A stretch of 52,000 bases of DNA from Strigamia acuminata (lineage: Eukaryota > Arthropoda > Chilopoda > Geophilomorpha > Linotaeniidae): positions 1 through 52,000 of the forward strand of contig CASHSZ010000040.1 in assembly GCA_949358305.1 (NCBI GenBank). The letters are read 5' to 3'. Below, piece by piece: positions 22,493 through 33,317 of this stretch. The position numbers and the translations under genes were made by a program. Each line of letters opens with the position of its first letter. The first letter of the stretch is position 1. The notes beneath the pieces were generated by a model. It saw nothing but the letters and a program-made list of their open reading frames with translations, was not told where the DNA came from and did no database searches.

Positions 22493-23760
22493 GATCTTAC
22501 GTTTGCTTTGTGCAGAAAAAAGGAAAGAAAGAGACTGACTGACTGCTGGGCGACAATGATGATGGTCCGAGAAATTCAACCCTTCTTTATTTTGTTTTAA
22601 TTTTTATCCTATCTATCTATCTATCTATCTATCTAATTTTTTTTTTTTTTAATTTAAAACAATTACCGTCAGAGTGCGTTACCGTCGGAGATTTTTTCGT
22701 GATTGCCGTGCGCGCGAGAAAAATTGCAACCGACAAACTTTCCCACATTGAAATTGGAAAACAAAATATATGGGGAGATCCACGTAGACAAGTAAATCAA
22801 GATTAACTTGGTTTCGGAATTTATAGGACACCTTTTAACGCGGGAAACGCAAAAATCCGCATCGAATGGACACTTTGGCGTCCATCGAAGGGCACGGCTT
22901 ACGTCGGGTGGCGTGGCGGTTCTGGGAAATTACATTACAGGCCACGTGACCAGGTACAAAGTCCTGCGCACAAACGCTCGAGCGGAGTTGAATAAAAGTC
23001 CTTGAAATATATAAATCGATTTATCGACAGTGGAACTAATTCCACGACGAGTGCCCCAACGATTAATTAGATTATCGAATTGGGTGCCGTCTGAGTCGAA
23101 GATCGCGAACGCCCCGATCGGTTTACCATTTTAATTTCAACTCGCAGTACACGTTGCACCATCGTAGACGATGCGAGTTTGTATAATCGCGTTCGACGAG
23201 TTTGCATACACTTTGAATTCGTTCGCTTCGAGCCATCATGGAGATCCGAGGGTTTCGGTCGAAATTTCCTGAATCGATTTGAAACGGTATTTCCCACCCA
23301 CGGGTGTTCTGCTCCACCACGAACATTCCGGCGACCATTGCGGCGACCATTGCGGCAACGAGCGCCTCACCTACGGTGAATGCGGGGCAGCTGGCACCGA
23401 CGAGTGTCGGCAGCCCCAACAACTTGTTCCAAAATAAGCCCACAGACAGACACACCTATAAAGCGTGTTTATTTCAAATAATTGTGCAAAAACACCCATT
23501 TAATTGTTTATTTATTTGTTCCTCGTGATACGCGCGTGGCCTGTGCGTTGACGACGTGTTCGCGATTTCACGACGGAATTCGTGGATCCGTTCGTCGGGA
23601 TTGGACTTTTGGGTGTCGGGTGAAAACGACCGACCGGGGACGAAATTCGAGGCGGAGAAGGGAGAAGGGAGCAAACAAGCGCGCGCGCAAGACGCCAAAC
23701 GGAGTAAAAAAAATATCCAAAGAAGATGACTAAACTTTACTTTACTTTACTTAATTTTCG
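22493..23760. repeat. Mosaic repeat cluster, no gene seen
   Basis: A (TATC)n array lies at about 22610-22635. Family modules follow: AACAAAATATATGGGGAGAT near 22760, TTACGTCGGGTGGCGTGGCG near 22900, CACGTGACCAGGTAC near 22941, and a start block at 22985-23289 that is almost identical to 24850-25156. The GC-rich hairpin near 23385-23418 (GGGGCAGCTGGCACCGACGA to TGTCGGCAGCCCC) ends in TTGTTCCAAAATAAGC. The stretch ends with a Lys/Arg-coding but unconvincing short frame. Confidence 0.65.
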
Positions 23761-24165
23761 AATACTATGAGCACCCGGGATTCCATACTAAGGTCGAAAT
23801 GACTAAAGTCGAAATCCCGTTTCGACCTAATTCGTTTCGACCCAGGTATCCCATCTAGTCTAAAATAAAAACAAACTCGCTGTTCACTGAAATATCTATA
23901 TTTAAAGTTTTTACAGTTTTTACAGTTTGCAGAATGTTATAAAAAAAAAAAAAAAATAAAATAAAATAAATAAATAAATAAAAATAAAAATAAAAACAAA
24001 TAAACAAATAAAACGGAATAAAACGAAACGATGAAACAACGATACATTGAAGCGACGATTATATGGTGGAATAACGCCGAAAAAGTTACGCGAAAACGAC
24101 AGTTATTTATTTGTATAACATTTTTTTCCCACATTTTTTACCCCATTCACACATAGGATTGCCAT
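23761..24165. other. 3' flank of the retropepsin-like gene, AT-rich
   Basis: The words TCGAAATGACTAAAGTCGAAA and TTCGACCTAATTCGTTTCGACC occur near 23791-23840. An A-run and (AAATA)n sequence follow at about 23940-24010. No gene is seen. Confidence 0.4.
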
Positions 24166-24709
24166 TTATTGACACTTGTACATTTTATCTGGATATTCGA
24201 CAAAGTACAAATTTGTCCATGGAACAAATCCATACTCGAATGGGATGGTGACGCCAAGTTTACGGTCTTTGAAGAATCGATCAAACCGCGCGCAAGACAT
24301 ATTCGAGTCCCAAAGGAAACGCATCCCCAAGACGAGAGTTCTTTCTTTCGTCACGACGATGAAGTTGGTTTCGGTGCCTCGATTCACCCACTCGACGTCC
24401 ATCTTGATCTGTCCAATTATTTGGAAATGGTCACCAACGATGTTTTTTAGGTACCGGTGTCTATCGTCGTCGTCGTCTAGTTCGCGGATACTGTCCCGAG
24501 GGTAGCCCGTTTCTTCGAATAAACGTTCGTCGATGGCGCAGAAGCGCGACCACTCGATTACCAGGGCATTACGCGCGAGATTCCCTATCTTCACCTTGAG
24601 CAAGGGATGTTCGTTCGTGGGTTCAAGCGGTTTCGGCTGAATAAGAGAAGTTTTAGATTAAAAATTATACGAAACAATTCGTATCTGTTTCTGGAATTAC
24701 CTGGAACAT
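24166..24709 (-). CDS. Retropepsin-like protein lacking the catalytic triplet, 2 exons, 159 aa
   Basis: Exons are 24709-24701 (only MFQ) and 24636-24166, joined in phase 0. The order of motifs resembles the aspartic protease of LTR retrotransposons: a strand LLKVKIGNL; ARNALVIEW where an active enzyme has the Asp-Thr/Ser-Gly triplet; IVGDHFQIIGQIKMDVEW; FIVV; and LVLGMRFLWDSNM like the conserved LG.DFL region. The catalytic aspartate triplet is absent, so it should not cleave peptides. A domesticated fold or a binding protein is possible. An acid run (RELDDDDDRH) interrupts the middle. The C-terminus (about 125-159) has no recognised match. The first coding exon of nine bases is unusual but both splice sites are good. 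Confidence 0.55.
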
Positions 24710-24799
24710 GGTTCAATGTTGCGAGGAACGCCAACGAGACGCGGAAAACAGTCTTGTATCGTGTCTGAACTTGATTTGGATGCAAATGAGACACGGGTT

Positions 24800-26060
24800 A
24801 CGTCAGATGGCGTGGCGGTTGTGAGAAATTACATCACACAGGCGCTCGCGCGGAGTTAAATAAAAATCCTTGAAATATATAAATCGATTTATCGACAGTG
24901 GAACTAATTCCACGACGAGTGCCCCAACGATTAATTAGATTATCGAATTGGGTGCCGTCTGAGTCGAAGATCGCGAACGCCCCGATCGGTTTACCATTTT
25001 AATTTCAACTCGCAGTACACGTTGCACCATCGTAGACGATGTGAGTTTGTATAATCGCGTTCGACGAGTTTGCAGACACTTTGAATTCGTTCGCTTCGAG
25101 CCATCATGGAGATCCGAGGGTTTCGGTCACAATTTCCTGAATCGATTTGATACGGTTGTTCTGCTCCGCCACGAACACTCCCTGGTTCGTCAAAAAACAC
25201 TCCAAAGTGGGTTCGTCGGAGAACACGGGGCAGTTGGCGACCGATGCGCGCCGACAGCCCCGACAAATTGTTCCAAAATAAATCCAAGCTCCCACAACGT
25301 TGTTTTCGATACGCGCGTTCCTACACGCGATGACGCGCGTGATGCGATGCGGGTGAGTGTGACACGGGTTTTCGAATTGGGCGTCGACGATGATGTTTGT
25401 CAACGTGGATAAACGTCCGCAAAGTGCCCGGAACGCAGTTAATTACCGACGAGAATTGAAAATGTAATTGTTTTTGATAAAAAGAAACCCTCGTAACGTT
25501 GAAACGATAAAGAGAACGCAAAATTCGGATTCGAATTCAGGTTCGATCCGCGAACTGTCGAGGCGCGACATGCCAAGCGTGGAGGGGAGCGTTTATCGCT
25601 CATAGGTGCCCGATGATCGGAGATGGGTGGGTGATGGGTGGGTGATCGGTACCAGACAGACACAAAACAGAATAAAATCTACCCCCGTACTTCGGTCGTC
25701 ACTAAGATTACCTTCGCAGTGACCGACTAGAATAAGAGTTTTGCAAAATATCCGTCGTTTCATATTTTAATTTTGTCTTTCCGGCGTCTCGCGCCATCGC
25801 TTTCGACGTGAGTTTGTGTCATTGCGTTCGGTGGATTTGCAAGCGCCTCTAGGTCGATCGAGACCAGACACGCTTACTTCAGAGTAGGGACCACTCCACC
25901 ACAAACATTCCGAGGGTATTGGCGCGCAAAAAGGACGGGGTCCTATCTTCTCGCCACGCAGAATACGGGCAGCCAGCATTGGCAGCCCCCAATAACTTGT
26001 TCCAAAATAAGATCGAGTTGATTAGATTCCTTCACTCATCCCGTAAATACCGTAAATTTC
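24800..26060. repeat. Mosaic repeat cluster, no gene seen
   Basis: The TTACGTCAGATGGCGTGGCG block is near 24799. The near-duplicate block 24850-25156 follows. A GC-rich hairpin lies at about 25228-25262, followed by TTGTTCCAAAATAA. A block near 25300-25410 ends TTTGTCAACGTGGATAAACG. The AACGTTGAAACGATAAAG block is near 25496, another start block is near 25700-25850, and a shortened hairpin lies at about 25966-25990 followed by CTTGTTCCAAAATAAG. Confidence 0.65.
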
Positions 26061-26960
26061 GTAAATGTCACAATACGTGGTGAAAATGATGCGTCACGTG
26101 TCTTATCGCGCATTGGGTCACATTTAAACGCACGTATCGTTAAGGGTGTCGCGTTCATGGTGGTACATTGGTGCCGGGATGTTCAGATACGCGCTCCCGT
26201 ACGCTTCCACAGCGTTGGTATTGTTTGGTTATAGCGATTGTTTGTTCCAAATAATTGTGCAAAAACACTAGTTTAATTGTTTATATATTTAATCCTCGGG
26301 AGATGCTGTGCGACCTATACGCCGACCCCAAGCTCGTGATTTTGCTGCGGATTTCGTGGATCTGTCCGGGCTTTTGGGCGCCGGACAAAAAAAAAGTTCG
26401 ATTGGAAATGGGTCCCCGGACGAAGAAAAGAGAAAGGAGTAGACACGCGCGCGTGGGACACCCTGTGGAATAAAAAATACCCATGGAAGACAATGAAAGT
26501 TTAATCCCACAATCGTCGAATCGGTTTCGTGGTTTGCGCTCCAACTGTTAATTAGATTATCGTCGTTGGGACCGATTGAAACAAATTGTTTTGTGAAAAA
26601 TTTGCAGTTTCAGATTTTAACTTTATCTATCTCCCAGACTTCTTGCCCTATCGCTGTCTACGCTGTCTACGCGAGCCAGGCGACAATATGAGTCCTGAGG
26701 TCCGAGAGCGAGTCTGCATGTCCCAGGGGACGGCATGCGAGTAGCCACTCGTGCGCCCCTTGCCATCGCCAGACATGCTTTCGCCAAAGTATGAACCGTG
26801 ACAACTATATTAAAACAATGTTTATTCGATCGAAGGAATCTATACAACAATTATGAGTACACTTGTCAATTTATTTATCTATTTATTTGATAGAATCTTG
26901 GTTGTGGTCACTGTCGGTCACATCGTAACCATCGTCTTCAAGGCCCATCACCCCTTCTCC
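26061..26960. repeat. Repeat remnants and 3' flank, no gene seen
   Basis: A CGCACGTATCGTTAAGGGTG block near 26140 recurs near 28948 and 30635. The ATAATTGTGCAAAAACAC block near 26250 recurs near 23480. A start block recurs near 26540-26640. The last part is the 3' flank of the minus-strand coiled-coil gene. Confidence 0.5.
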
Positions 26961-27643
26961 CTACCACTCCTTTTCATCGCCGTTATCATCGAGTCCTTCG
27001 TAACCACAGCCATCTTCCTCCTCCATCATGTCCACCATGTCCATCTCCATTTCCTTCACCTCCGCCTGCACCGCCTCTAGCTTCTTCCCCACCGACTTCA
27101 ACACGCACAACGTCTTCGTCTTCTTTTCCCGCCATCTCGCCGCTTTCTCCATTCGCTCCGCAACCACTTTGTCCAGTTGCTCCGCCAACACCTTCTCCAT
27201 TCGCTTCGCCATAACCTTCTCCACCACATTCTCCGCCACATTCTCCGCCACATTCTTCACCACATTCTTCACCACATTCTCCATTTTTTCTGTTATCACC
27301 GCCTCGACCCTTGTTGCCAATCTCTCTTCCCGCAGCACCGAAGGTGAAGACGGCGGCGGCAATGATGTCTCTCTTCGCGACTGGAAAGGGAAAGGGAGAA
27401 AAAAAAAAAAGAGAATAAGCAAATAAATAAAACCCAAGACGTGGCGCGTACCCTCTTGATCAGCGTCAGTTTACTCCTTTTCTGCCTGCCTGGACGCTTG
27501 GACAAAGCGGGATCGAGCGGTACCGACGCGATAGCGGCAGTCGACGACGGCGATGTGGTTCTAGTCCGCGTCGCACGGAGAACGGGCGCCGAGATGGACG
27601 ATGTCTCCCCTTCCCCTTTCACCTTCCATGTTCCTGTCATCAT
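26961..27643 (-). CDS. Coiled-coil protein, family copy 2, 203 aa
   Basis: Exons, reading leftwards, are 27643-27452 and 27380-26961, joined in phase 0 and ending in TAG. Exon 1 is Ser/Thr-rich and basic, ending RQKRSKLTLIKR. Exon 2 begins SRRETSLPPPSSP and then forms a long helix with short repeats (ENVVKNVVKNVAENVAENVV) and MEKVLAEQLDKVVAERMEKA. It ends acidic (MEEEDGCGYEGLDDNGDEKEW). The layout matches the genes at 21509 and 42375: basic exon 1, phase-0 intron, Ser/Arg start of exon 2, helix, acidic tail. The acceptor TTTTTCAG lies five bases before ATGATG. Repeats in the helix suggest slippage. The function is unknown. Confidence 0.6.
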
Positions 27644-28195
27644 GGTCTCTGAAAAAGAAAAAAACGCGATAGATAAAATCAAAAGAAAAAGAAAAAAAAA
27701 AAAACAAAAAAAAAAAAAACAAATGGGTTATTAAATTGAGCTTCATTTTCTGTTAGCAACAATAACCAAACAAACAAATTTTTTCTGCGCGCGCGCTTAC
27801 GGATACAATACGTGCATAATTGGGCGGGAATAATTGACAAATGATACCACAAAACACTTGGCTCATTCGCTCGTTCACTCGCTCGCTCACTCACGTTTAA
27901 CGAAACGAAACTAAACACGCAACTGCAAACGCAAACTGTCTTTGCCCGGCTCTAGCCCGATTTAAAAATGGCGACAATTGAAACGAAGCTTCGTGCTTCA
28001 CTGCAACGTGGTGTCGACGAGAGCGAGGGCGAGAGCGAGAGTGAGAGCGAGAGAAAGCGAGTGAGTGGGTGAGTAAGTAAGTAATCAAGTGGAGCATGCG
28101 TGGACTGGCGACGATATTTCCGCAGTCGTTCAATTTGGCGTGGGTTTACAACTCCGCTTATTTGGTCGCTGATCGAGTCGGCACGCACTTTAAAC
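27644..28195. other. Upstream region of coiled-coil gene 2
   Basis: Poly-A/CAAA-rich sequence lies at about 27680-27720. A possible minus-strand leader donor (GTAAGC) lies at 27799. GAGAGCGAGAGTGAGAGC-type repeats lie at about 28020-28070 and GTAAGTAAGTAA at about 28074. No gene is supported. Confidence 0.35.
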
Positions 28196-28246
28196 ATGTC
28201 GACGGCAAACAATACACGCGGGAAAAAAAATAACGCTAAGTTGTAC
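28196..28246 (+). other. Possible orphan first exon
   Basis: ATG followed by 16 codons (MSTANNTRGKKNNAKLY) ends at a good donor, GTAAGAAG. It resembles the short polar first exons of other genes here. No matching downstream exon was found because repeat modules follow, so this may be a gene remnant or chance. Confidence 0.2.
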
Positions 28247-28439
28247 GTAAGAAGAGTCTTCATTATGAATAAATGCAAAGGACCGAACCCCGAATATCCG
28301 AGTGTCCACACAACCTATCGTCCACCGGGTCTCGGTGTCCGGGTAGAAAGAGGGAGGGGACGTACGCGCGCGTACCGGACATTGCCACTCGGAACAAAAA
28401 ATGTGCATAATAGGGAAAACGATCAAAGTTTAATTTCCT

Positions 28440-31020
28440 GATCTTGGAGTCGGTTCCGCGATTTGTGTTCCGACCAATAATTAGATTATCCTCGCAGCGA
28501 CCTACTGGAACAAAGATTTTGTGGAAAATCCGCCGTTTTATATATTTTTTTTTCTTTTCCGGTTGTCTCGCACCATGTAATCGACGCGAGTTTTTGAGAT
28601 TGCGCTCGACCGGACTTTGCGAACATTCTCAGAGCGAGCGTTCCGGGCCCTCGCGGATATCCGGAGGGTTCCGGTGTGCGGCATCGGTTTGATTGCGCTC
28701 GTTTTATTCTGCGTCGTCACTGGCCAGACGCGAATGGTCGGAGGGTCGCGTTCGCGACAAATAGGGGCAGTTGGCGCCGACGAGCGCCGGCAGCCCCGAC
28801 ACATTGTTTCAAATAAAGCTCCTGTCGAGTTGATTCGATTCGATTCGTATCGTGTTAATTTATCTCTGCGATCTACGCGGTGGAAACAATGCCCCGCTCT
28901 TCTACCCCGTATTGCGCGCCTCATCGCGCATTAGATCGCATTTAAACGCGCGTACAATTAAGGGTGACGCGATCACGCCGCTAAATCGACGCACACTTTA
29001 CTCACGGATGCGCACCGGCACTGAAACGTCCAGAAACAAGCTTCTACACGTTTCTACGGCGTCGGCATTGTTTATTTATTTGTTTATTCGTTTACTTATT
29101 TATTAATTCATCTATTCAGACCTCGTGGTGTGCAAATTGCGGAAAGGTCCACTCATTTTTAGCGTTACGGCGGCCTGTGTATTGGTCCCGTGTTCGCAAT
29201 TCTGACTTGAACGCAGCCAGTCGACCGAGACCCGACGTCAAATTCGATAGCAACGCGTCGGAATGCAAATAACTATCGACGAAAATTAAAAGTATAATTG
29301 TTTAATAAAAGGAAACTGACGTAATGTTGAAACGCTAAAAAATACGTAAAATTAAGATTCAAATTCGGGTTCGATCCAGGTCAGATTAAGTCAGATCAGA
29401 TCAGATCCACGAACTCTCGAGGCGCGACATGTTTATCGCTTAAAGATACCTGGCGATCGACGATGGGCGGACGACTGGAGTTCGATTTCCCGACCATGGG
29501 ATCAGTTTCGCGGTTCGTGCTCCATTGTTTAATGAGATTATCTTCGTTGGGGTCGATCCCAACAAAAAAATTGAAAATAAATTACATTTTACATTTTAGA
29601 ACTGGCTTCCGGACGCCTCGCACCATCCCCGGCGACGCAGTTGTTGTCGTTGGATTCGACCGACTCTGCGGACATTTTCAAACCCAGACCAGACACACTT
29701 GTTTCGAACAAGGAGCCATCAAGCGCTGAGCGCTTAAACGGACCTGTTTCGTCCTTTTTGTGTCTCAATACCCTCGGGGTGTTCGTGGTGGAGTAGATGT
29801 CATTTATGCGTTGTAAAAAGTGTTTTCTCTATTGCATCGGCATACGGGCATACGGGGCAGCTGGTGACGGCAGCCCCAATAAATTTGTTCCAAAAATAAG
29901 TTCCCGTCGAGTCGTGTCGATTTCTCTTTCTCTCTCTCTCTGGTCCGCCGTGATTGCGCTTCATTGCGCTAAATTGCCGCCAGAACGCGCTACCGTCGCA
30001 TCAGGCGAACATTTTTGGCGTCCATTAAAGGACGCAGATTACGGGTCACGTGAACGGGCGTCAAATCCCGCGCGCAAACGATCGTGTCGAGTTAAATAAA
30101 AGAATAGAAATCGGTGACAAGTGTTGCGCGAAACGAGGCCACGAACGCCTCTATTGGTTTACGATTTTATTTTCATCCCATTGTACTCGACGCGCCAGCG
30201 TAGGAGAAGTGAGTTTTCGTCACTACGTTCGATGGATTTACAAACAAACAGACAAACAAACAAACAAACGGTTTCAGACCGTTCCGGGTCCTCGCGGATA
30301 TCCGGAGGGTTCCGGTGGTGGATTTGTCTCATCACTTTTAATCTATCCTGTGTTGTCATCGGCCAAACCAGTGCCGGTTTGCACGGTACAAAGGGTCGTG
30401 CAAAGGGTCGCATTCGCGGCAAATAGGGGCAGCTGGTGTCGACGGACGAGCGCCGGCAGCCCCGACAAATTGTTCCAAAAAAAGCTCCTGTCGGGTTGAT
30501 TCGATTCGATTCGACTCGTGTTAATTTATCCCTGCGACCCGCCCCCGTAAATGTCGTAATACGCGGTGGAAACGATGCCCGCTCTTCTACCCCGCATTGC
30601 GCGCCTCGTCGCGCACTAGGCCGCGTTCAAACGCGCGTACTATTAACGGGTGACGCGATCTCGCCGGTAAGTCGACATGCGCTTTACTCACGAATGCGCG
30701 TCGGCACCGAAACGTTCGGAAACATGCTTCCGCAGTGTCGGCATTGTTCATTTATTAAATTATTTGTTTATTCATTTATTTAAACTCCGTGGTTGATTGA
30801 TGGGCGTGTGGATTTCGCGATTTGCGTTGGCCCTGTGTTCACAGTTTTGATTGATTTGAACGCAGCCAATCGAACGAGACCCGACATCAATCTCGATAGC
30901 GACGCGTCGGAACGCAAAGAACTGCTCACCGAGAATTGAAAGTGTAATTGTAAAACAAATAATCAACAAATAATCAATGTGGAACAATCATCGTGTAATA
31001 TTTTATTAATAAATTGTATT
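28440..31020. repeat. Mosaic repeat cluster, no gene seen
   Basis: Three further passes through the composite repeat are visible. Start blocks lie near 28440-28640, 29480-29700 and 30110-30300. GC-rich hairpins lie at 28764-28797, about 29853-29878 and about 30426-30463, each followed by an [AT]TTGTT.CAAA word. GCGCGCCTC.TCGCGCA blocks lie near 28914 and 30600. The TTACGGCGGCCTGTGTATTG block is near 29165. The TAATGTTGAAACGCTAAA block is near 29321. Confidence 0.65.
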
Positions 31021-32048
31021 TTGAAAAAAAAAACAACAACAACAACAACAACGACAACTAATTTATCTTTCGATGCGAGTAAATTACAAACTTTGTCTTT
31101 GAGTTTTAGTCACCCCAAAAGTTGAATCAAATTTTCAATTTAATTATTAATTCCATCTATCCGTCTGCCTGTCTTCTCCTTGCAGCACCCCGGGTCCGCA
31201 GCGATGGGACGCGCGCCGTCGACGAGCGTGTACGTGCTGAGCGGCCCATTGCCCGGCATCGCAACGGAGCATTTCGAGCGACCAGACTCGGTGTCGTCGT
31301 AGAGGAGACACAGACTGCACGTCCTTCTCGTTGACGCACCAGGAGCTGATACCATCGTCCACTAGGAGGCAACACGCCACGTCTAGGTTGCAATTAATCA
31401 ATCAATCAATCAATCAATCAATCAGTTTAACAAAATCCTGCAATCATAAAACGTCTGGTTAAAATTCAAATATTTATACATTTTCTGATCATATTTCACC
31501 CATCCAACAACTCGTTTCGTTCCAGGTGTCGCGAAACACTCGATTTTATATCTAGTCGGTCACTTGTTTTTCTTCCACCTGAAATTCAAGATAAATTAAT
31601 TCAATTCGTTCAAACCAAATAAATCAACTCGTATTAAAAAGATTCGATCCGCATTATTTCACTCGGTTTAACATCGTTAACCTGTATGAAAAATAGAAAT
31701 AAAGTCATAAATCAGTTTTTTTCTACATGCACCCGTAATTTCGATGGATGAACGGTCCTTCAGCAACGTTGTGCGAAAAACAATGCACGCAAATTCGTTA
31801 AATTTCTTCCAGATTCTGTAACATCGATTCGAATGGCCTTGTGTGTATGCGCGCGCGAGTATGTATGTGTGTCAACACGCAAGAACGACGCGAGGACTCC
31901 GTGTGGCACCTGTCGCGAGCAACCGAGAATGACACGTAGCAAACCGTCTGCGCATCGTGTTTCCTGCAAAAATGAGAACAATCTGTTTTTTAATACGCTG
32001 TCAGAAGTATGTGATGTAAAAAGAACTCATCTAATTGCCCTTCCTTTC
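31021..32048. other. Gap without a supported gene
   Basis: A (CAA)n array lies at about 31032-31058 and a (ATCA)n array at about 31397-31424. The frame between 31178 and 31300 can be read on either strand (a plus-strand terminal exon after TTGCAG, or a Cys-containing minus frame), but no partner exon was found. The rest is AT-rich. Confidence 0.4.
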
Positions 32049-32349
32049 CTATTTTCCACTCTCTGTCGCTTCGTTGTCGACAAATGCGTCCTCGTTGTCC
32101 CTTTCTATTTCCAATATAGTTGTGAGAGGACCGCGGTGCGTCCTATTCTCTCCCCGATGGACCCGCATTATTGTCCTAGAAAAAACGTACACTCTTCAGT
32201 TTATTTCCCCGGGATTTATTTGAACTCAGGCATCCGAATTTTACTCACCTGTTGTGCTTGTTTTCGCGGCTTTTTTTTCCTCCCGGGCTCCGACCTAGTT
32301 TGTCTTCATCCGCTGACGCTTATTTCTCGTCGTTTCCAACGGCGGCCAT
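32049..32349 (-). pseudogene. Two-exon small charged protein with an in-frame stop at codon 10
   Basis: Reading leftwards, ATG at 32349 opens a frame (MAAVGNDEK) that meets TAA at 32322-32320, then continues open through ASADEDKLGRSPGGKKSRE to a good donor (GTGAGTA) after 32249. The next exon, 32175-32049, begins after TTTTTTCTAG in the matching phase and runs TIMRVHRGENRTHRG to a final TAG. The good splice sites and matched phase on both sides of the stop suggest a gene broken by one recent stop. The alternative is that the true start lies downstream or on an unseen exon. No family is recognised. Confidence 0.35.
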
Positions 32350-32449
32350 TGCTTTTGTTGCGAGTCTTCTCTGTTTTCGGGTTTTACCAATTCCCGTCCC
32401 GAACTGCTCCCGTCACCATCACTTTTAGACAGTTTATGCCCGTTTAGAC

Positions 32450-32856
32450 TGTCGACTCGAATAAACGTTTATTAGTTCCTGCCAGTTAATCGAAGCTAGT
32501 TAGGTCGTTTTCACGACCCGATGTCACTCGAACGGATTTATTAGCGCCTCTCTACCGTCTTTTGCCCGTTTCAATCGAGTTTTAGTGTTACCCACTTCTC
32601 CCGATGTTCTCCGTCTTCGAAGAATTTACTTATTGTTTACTCTATTCGTCGATAATAAACAGTCAAACTTAAACACCGCCCAGTCTCTCGTCGCACGCCG
32701 GACCAACCGGATGTTACACCTGCATTAGTTAAAATAAATAAATAAATAAATAAATAAATAAACAACGCCATCTATTGGGCGTGAATGCAACACACGATTC
32801 CACGGGGTTCCCATTGAATTTATTTATGTGGCCGCGCGTAGACAGTAAATAAATAA

Positions 32857-32894
<38 letters not shown>

Positions 32895-33317
32895 TTATAT
32901 ATACGCAATGTTTTCTCCATTCGAGTAAACTTGTACTTTTATTGCCCTTTTGTACATGTGACGTCGCCTCTGGTCAACGTTTTTGACCCACGATAAAAAC
33001 TCCAAAATAAACAAATGAGTAAAGGGGACAGAAACCCGAACTTGTTGGTTTGTTTAAACGCGACTGGAGTGAAGTGGGCATCACAGCACCCCGCTCACGA
33101 TCGCGCGCTCGAAATTATAACGGAGCCCAAAATATTATCGTCTGACCCAAAATTGTTTCGTTTTTAATTAAAAAACGATCACATAGCCGACTCCAAAACC
33201 AAAACATCGTAGCTCTTAAAAACGGGTGTAAATCGGAGACTTTGAATCAAAATCATTCGCGGAATCGCCAACAGGTGTCGCGTCAACAAACTGGTAGCGA
33301 GCATACATGAACTGGAA
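32450..33317. other. Gap with microsatellites; upstream of the large plus-strand gene
   Basis: A (TAAA)n array lies at about 32731-32760, and a TAAA/TATA array at about 32845-32900. The CGAATAAACGTTTATTAG palindrome near 32458 echoes the left-flank module. No gene is supported. Confidence 0.45.

Noticed and set aside
28100-28441. Plus-strand frame of 113 codons
   Set aside because: Beyond a possible 17-codon exon it runs through a donor site into repeat modules and has no recognisable motif.
31140-31401. Cys-containing minus frame and a plus-strand terminal exon candidate after TTGCAG
   Set aside because: Both strands are open here and neither has a partner exon in matching phase, so no choice can be supported.
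31833-32447. Plus-strand frame of 204 codons
   Set aside because: The composition is Cys/Phe-rich without motifs. It overlaps better supported minus-strand exons with splice sites and contains poly-T translated as Phe.
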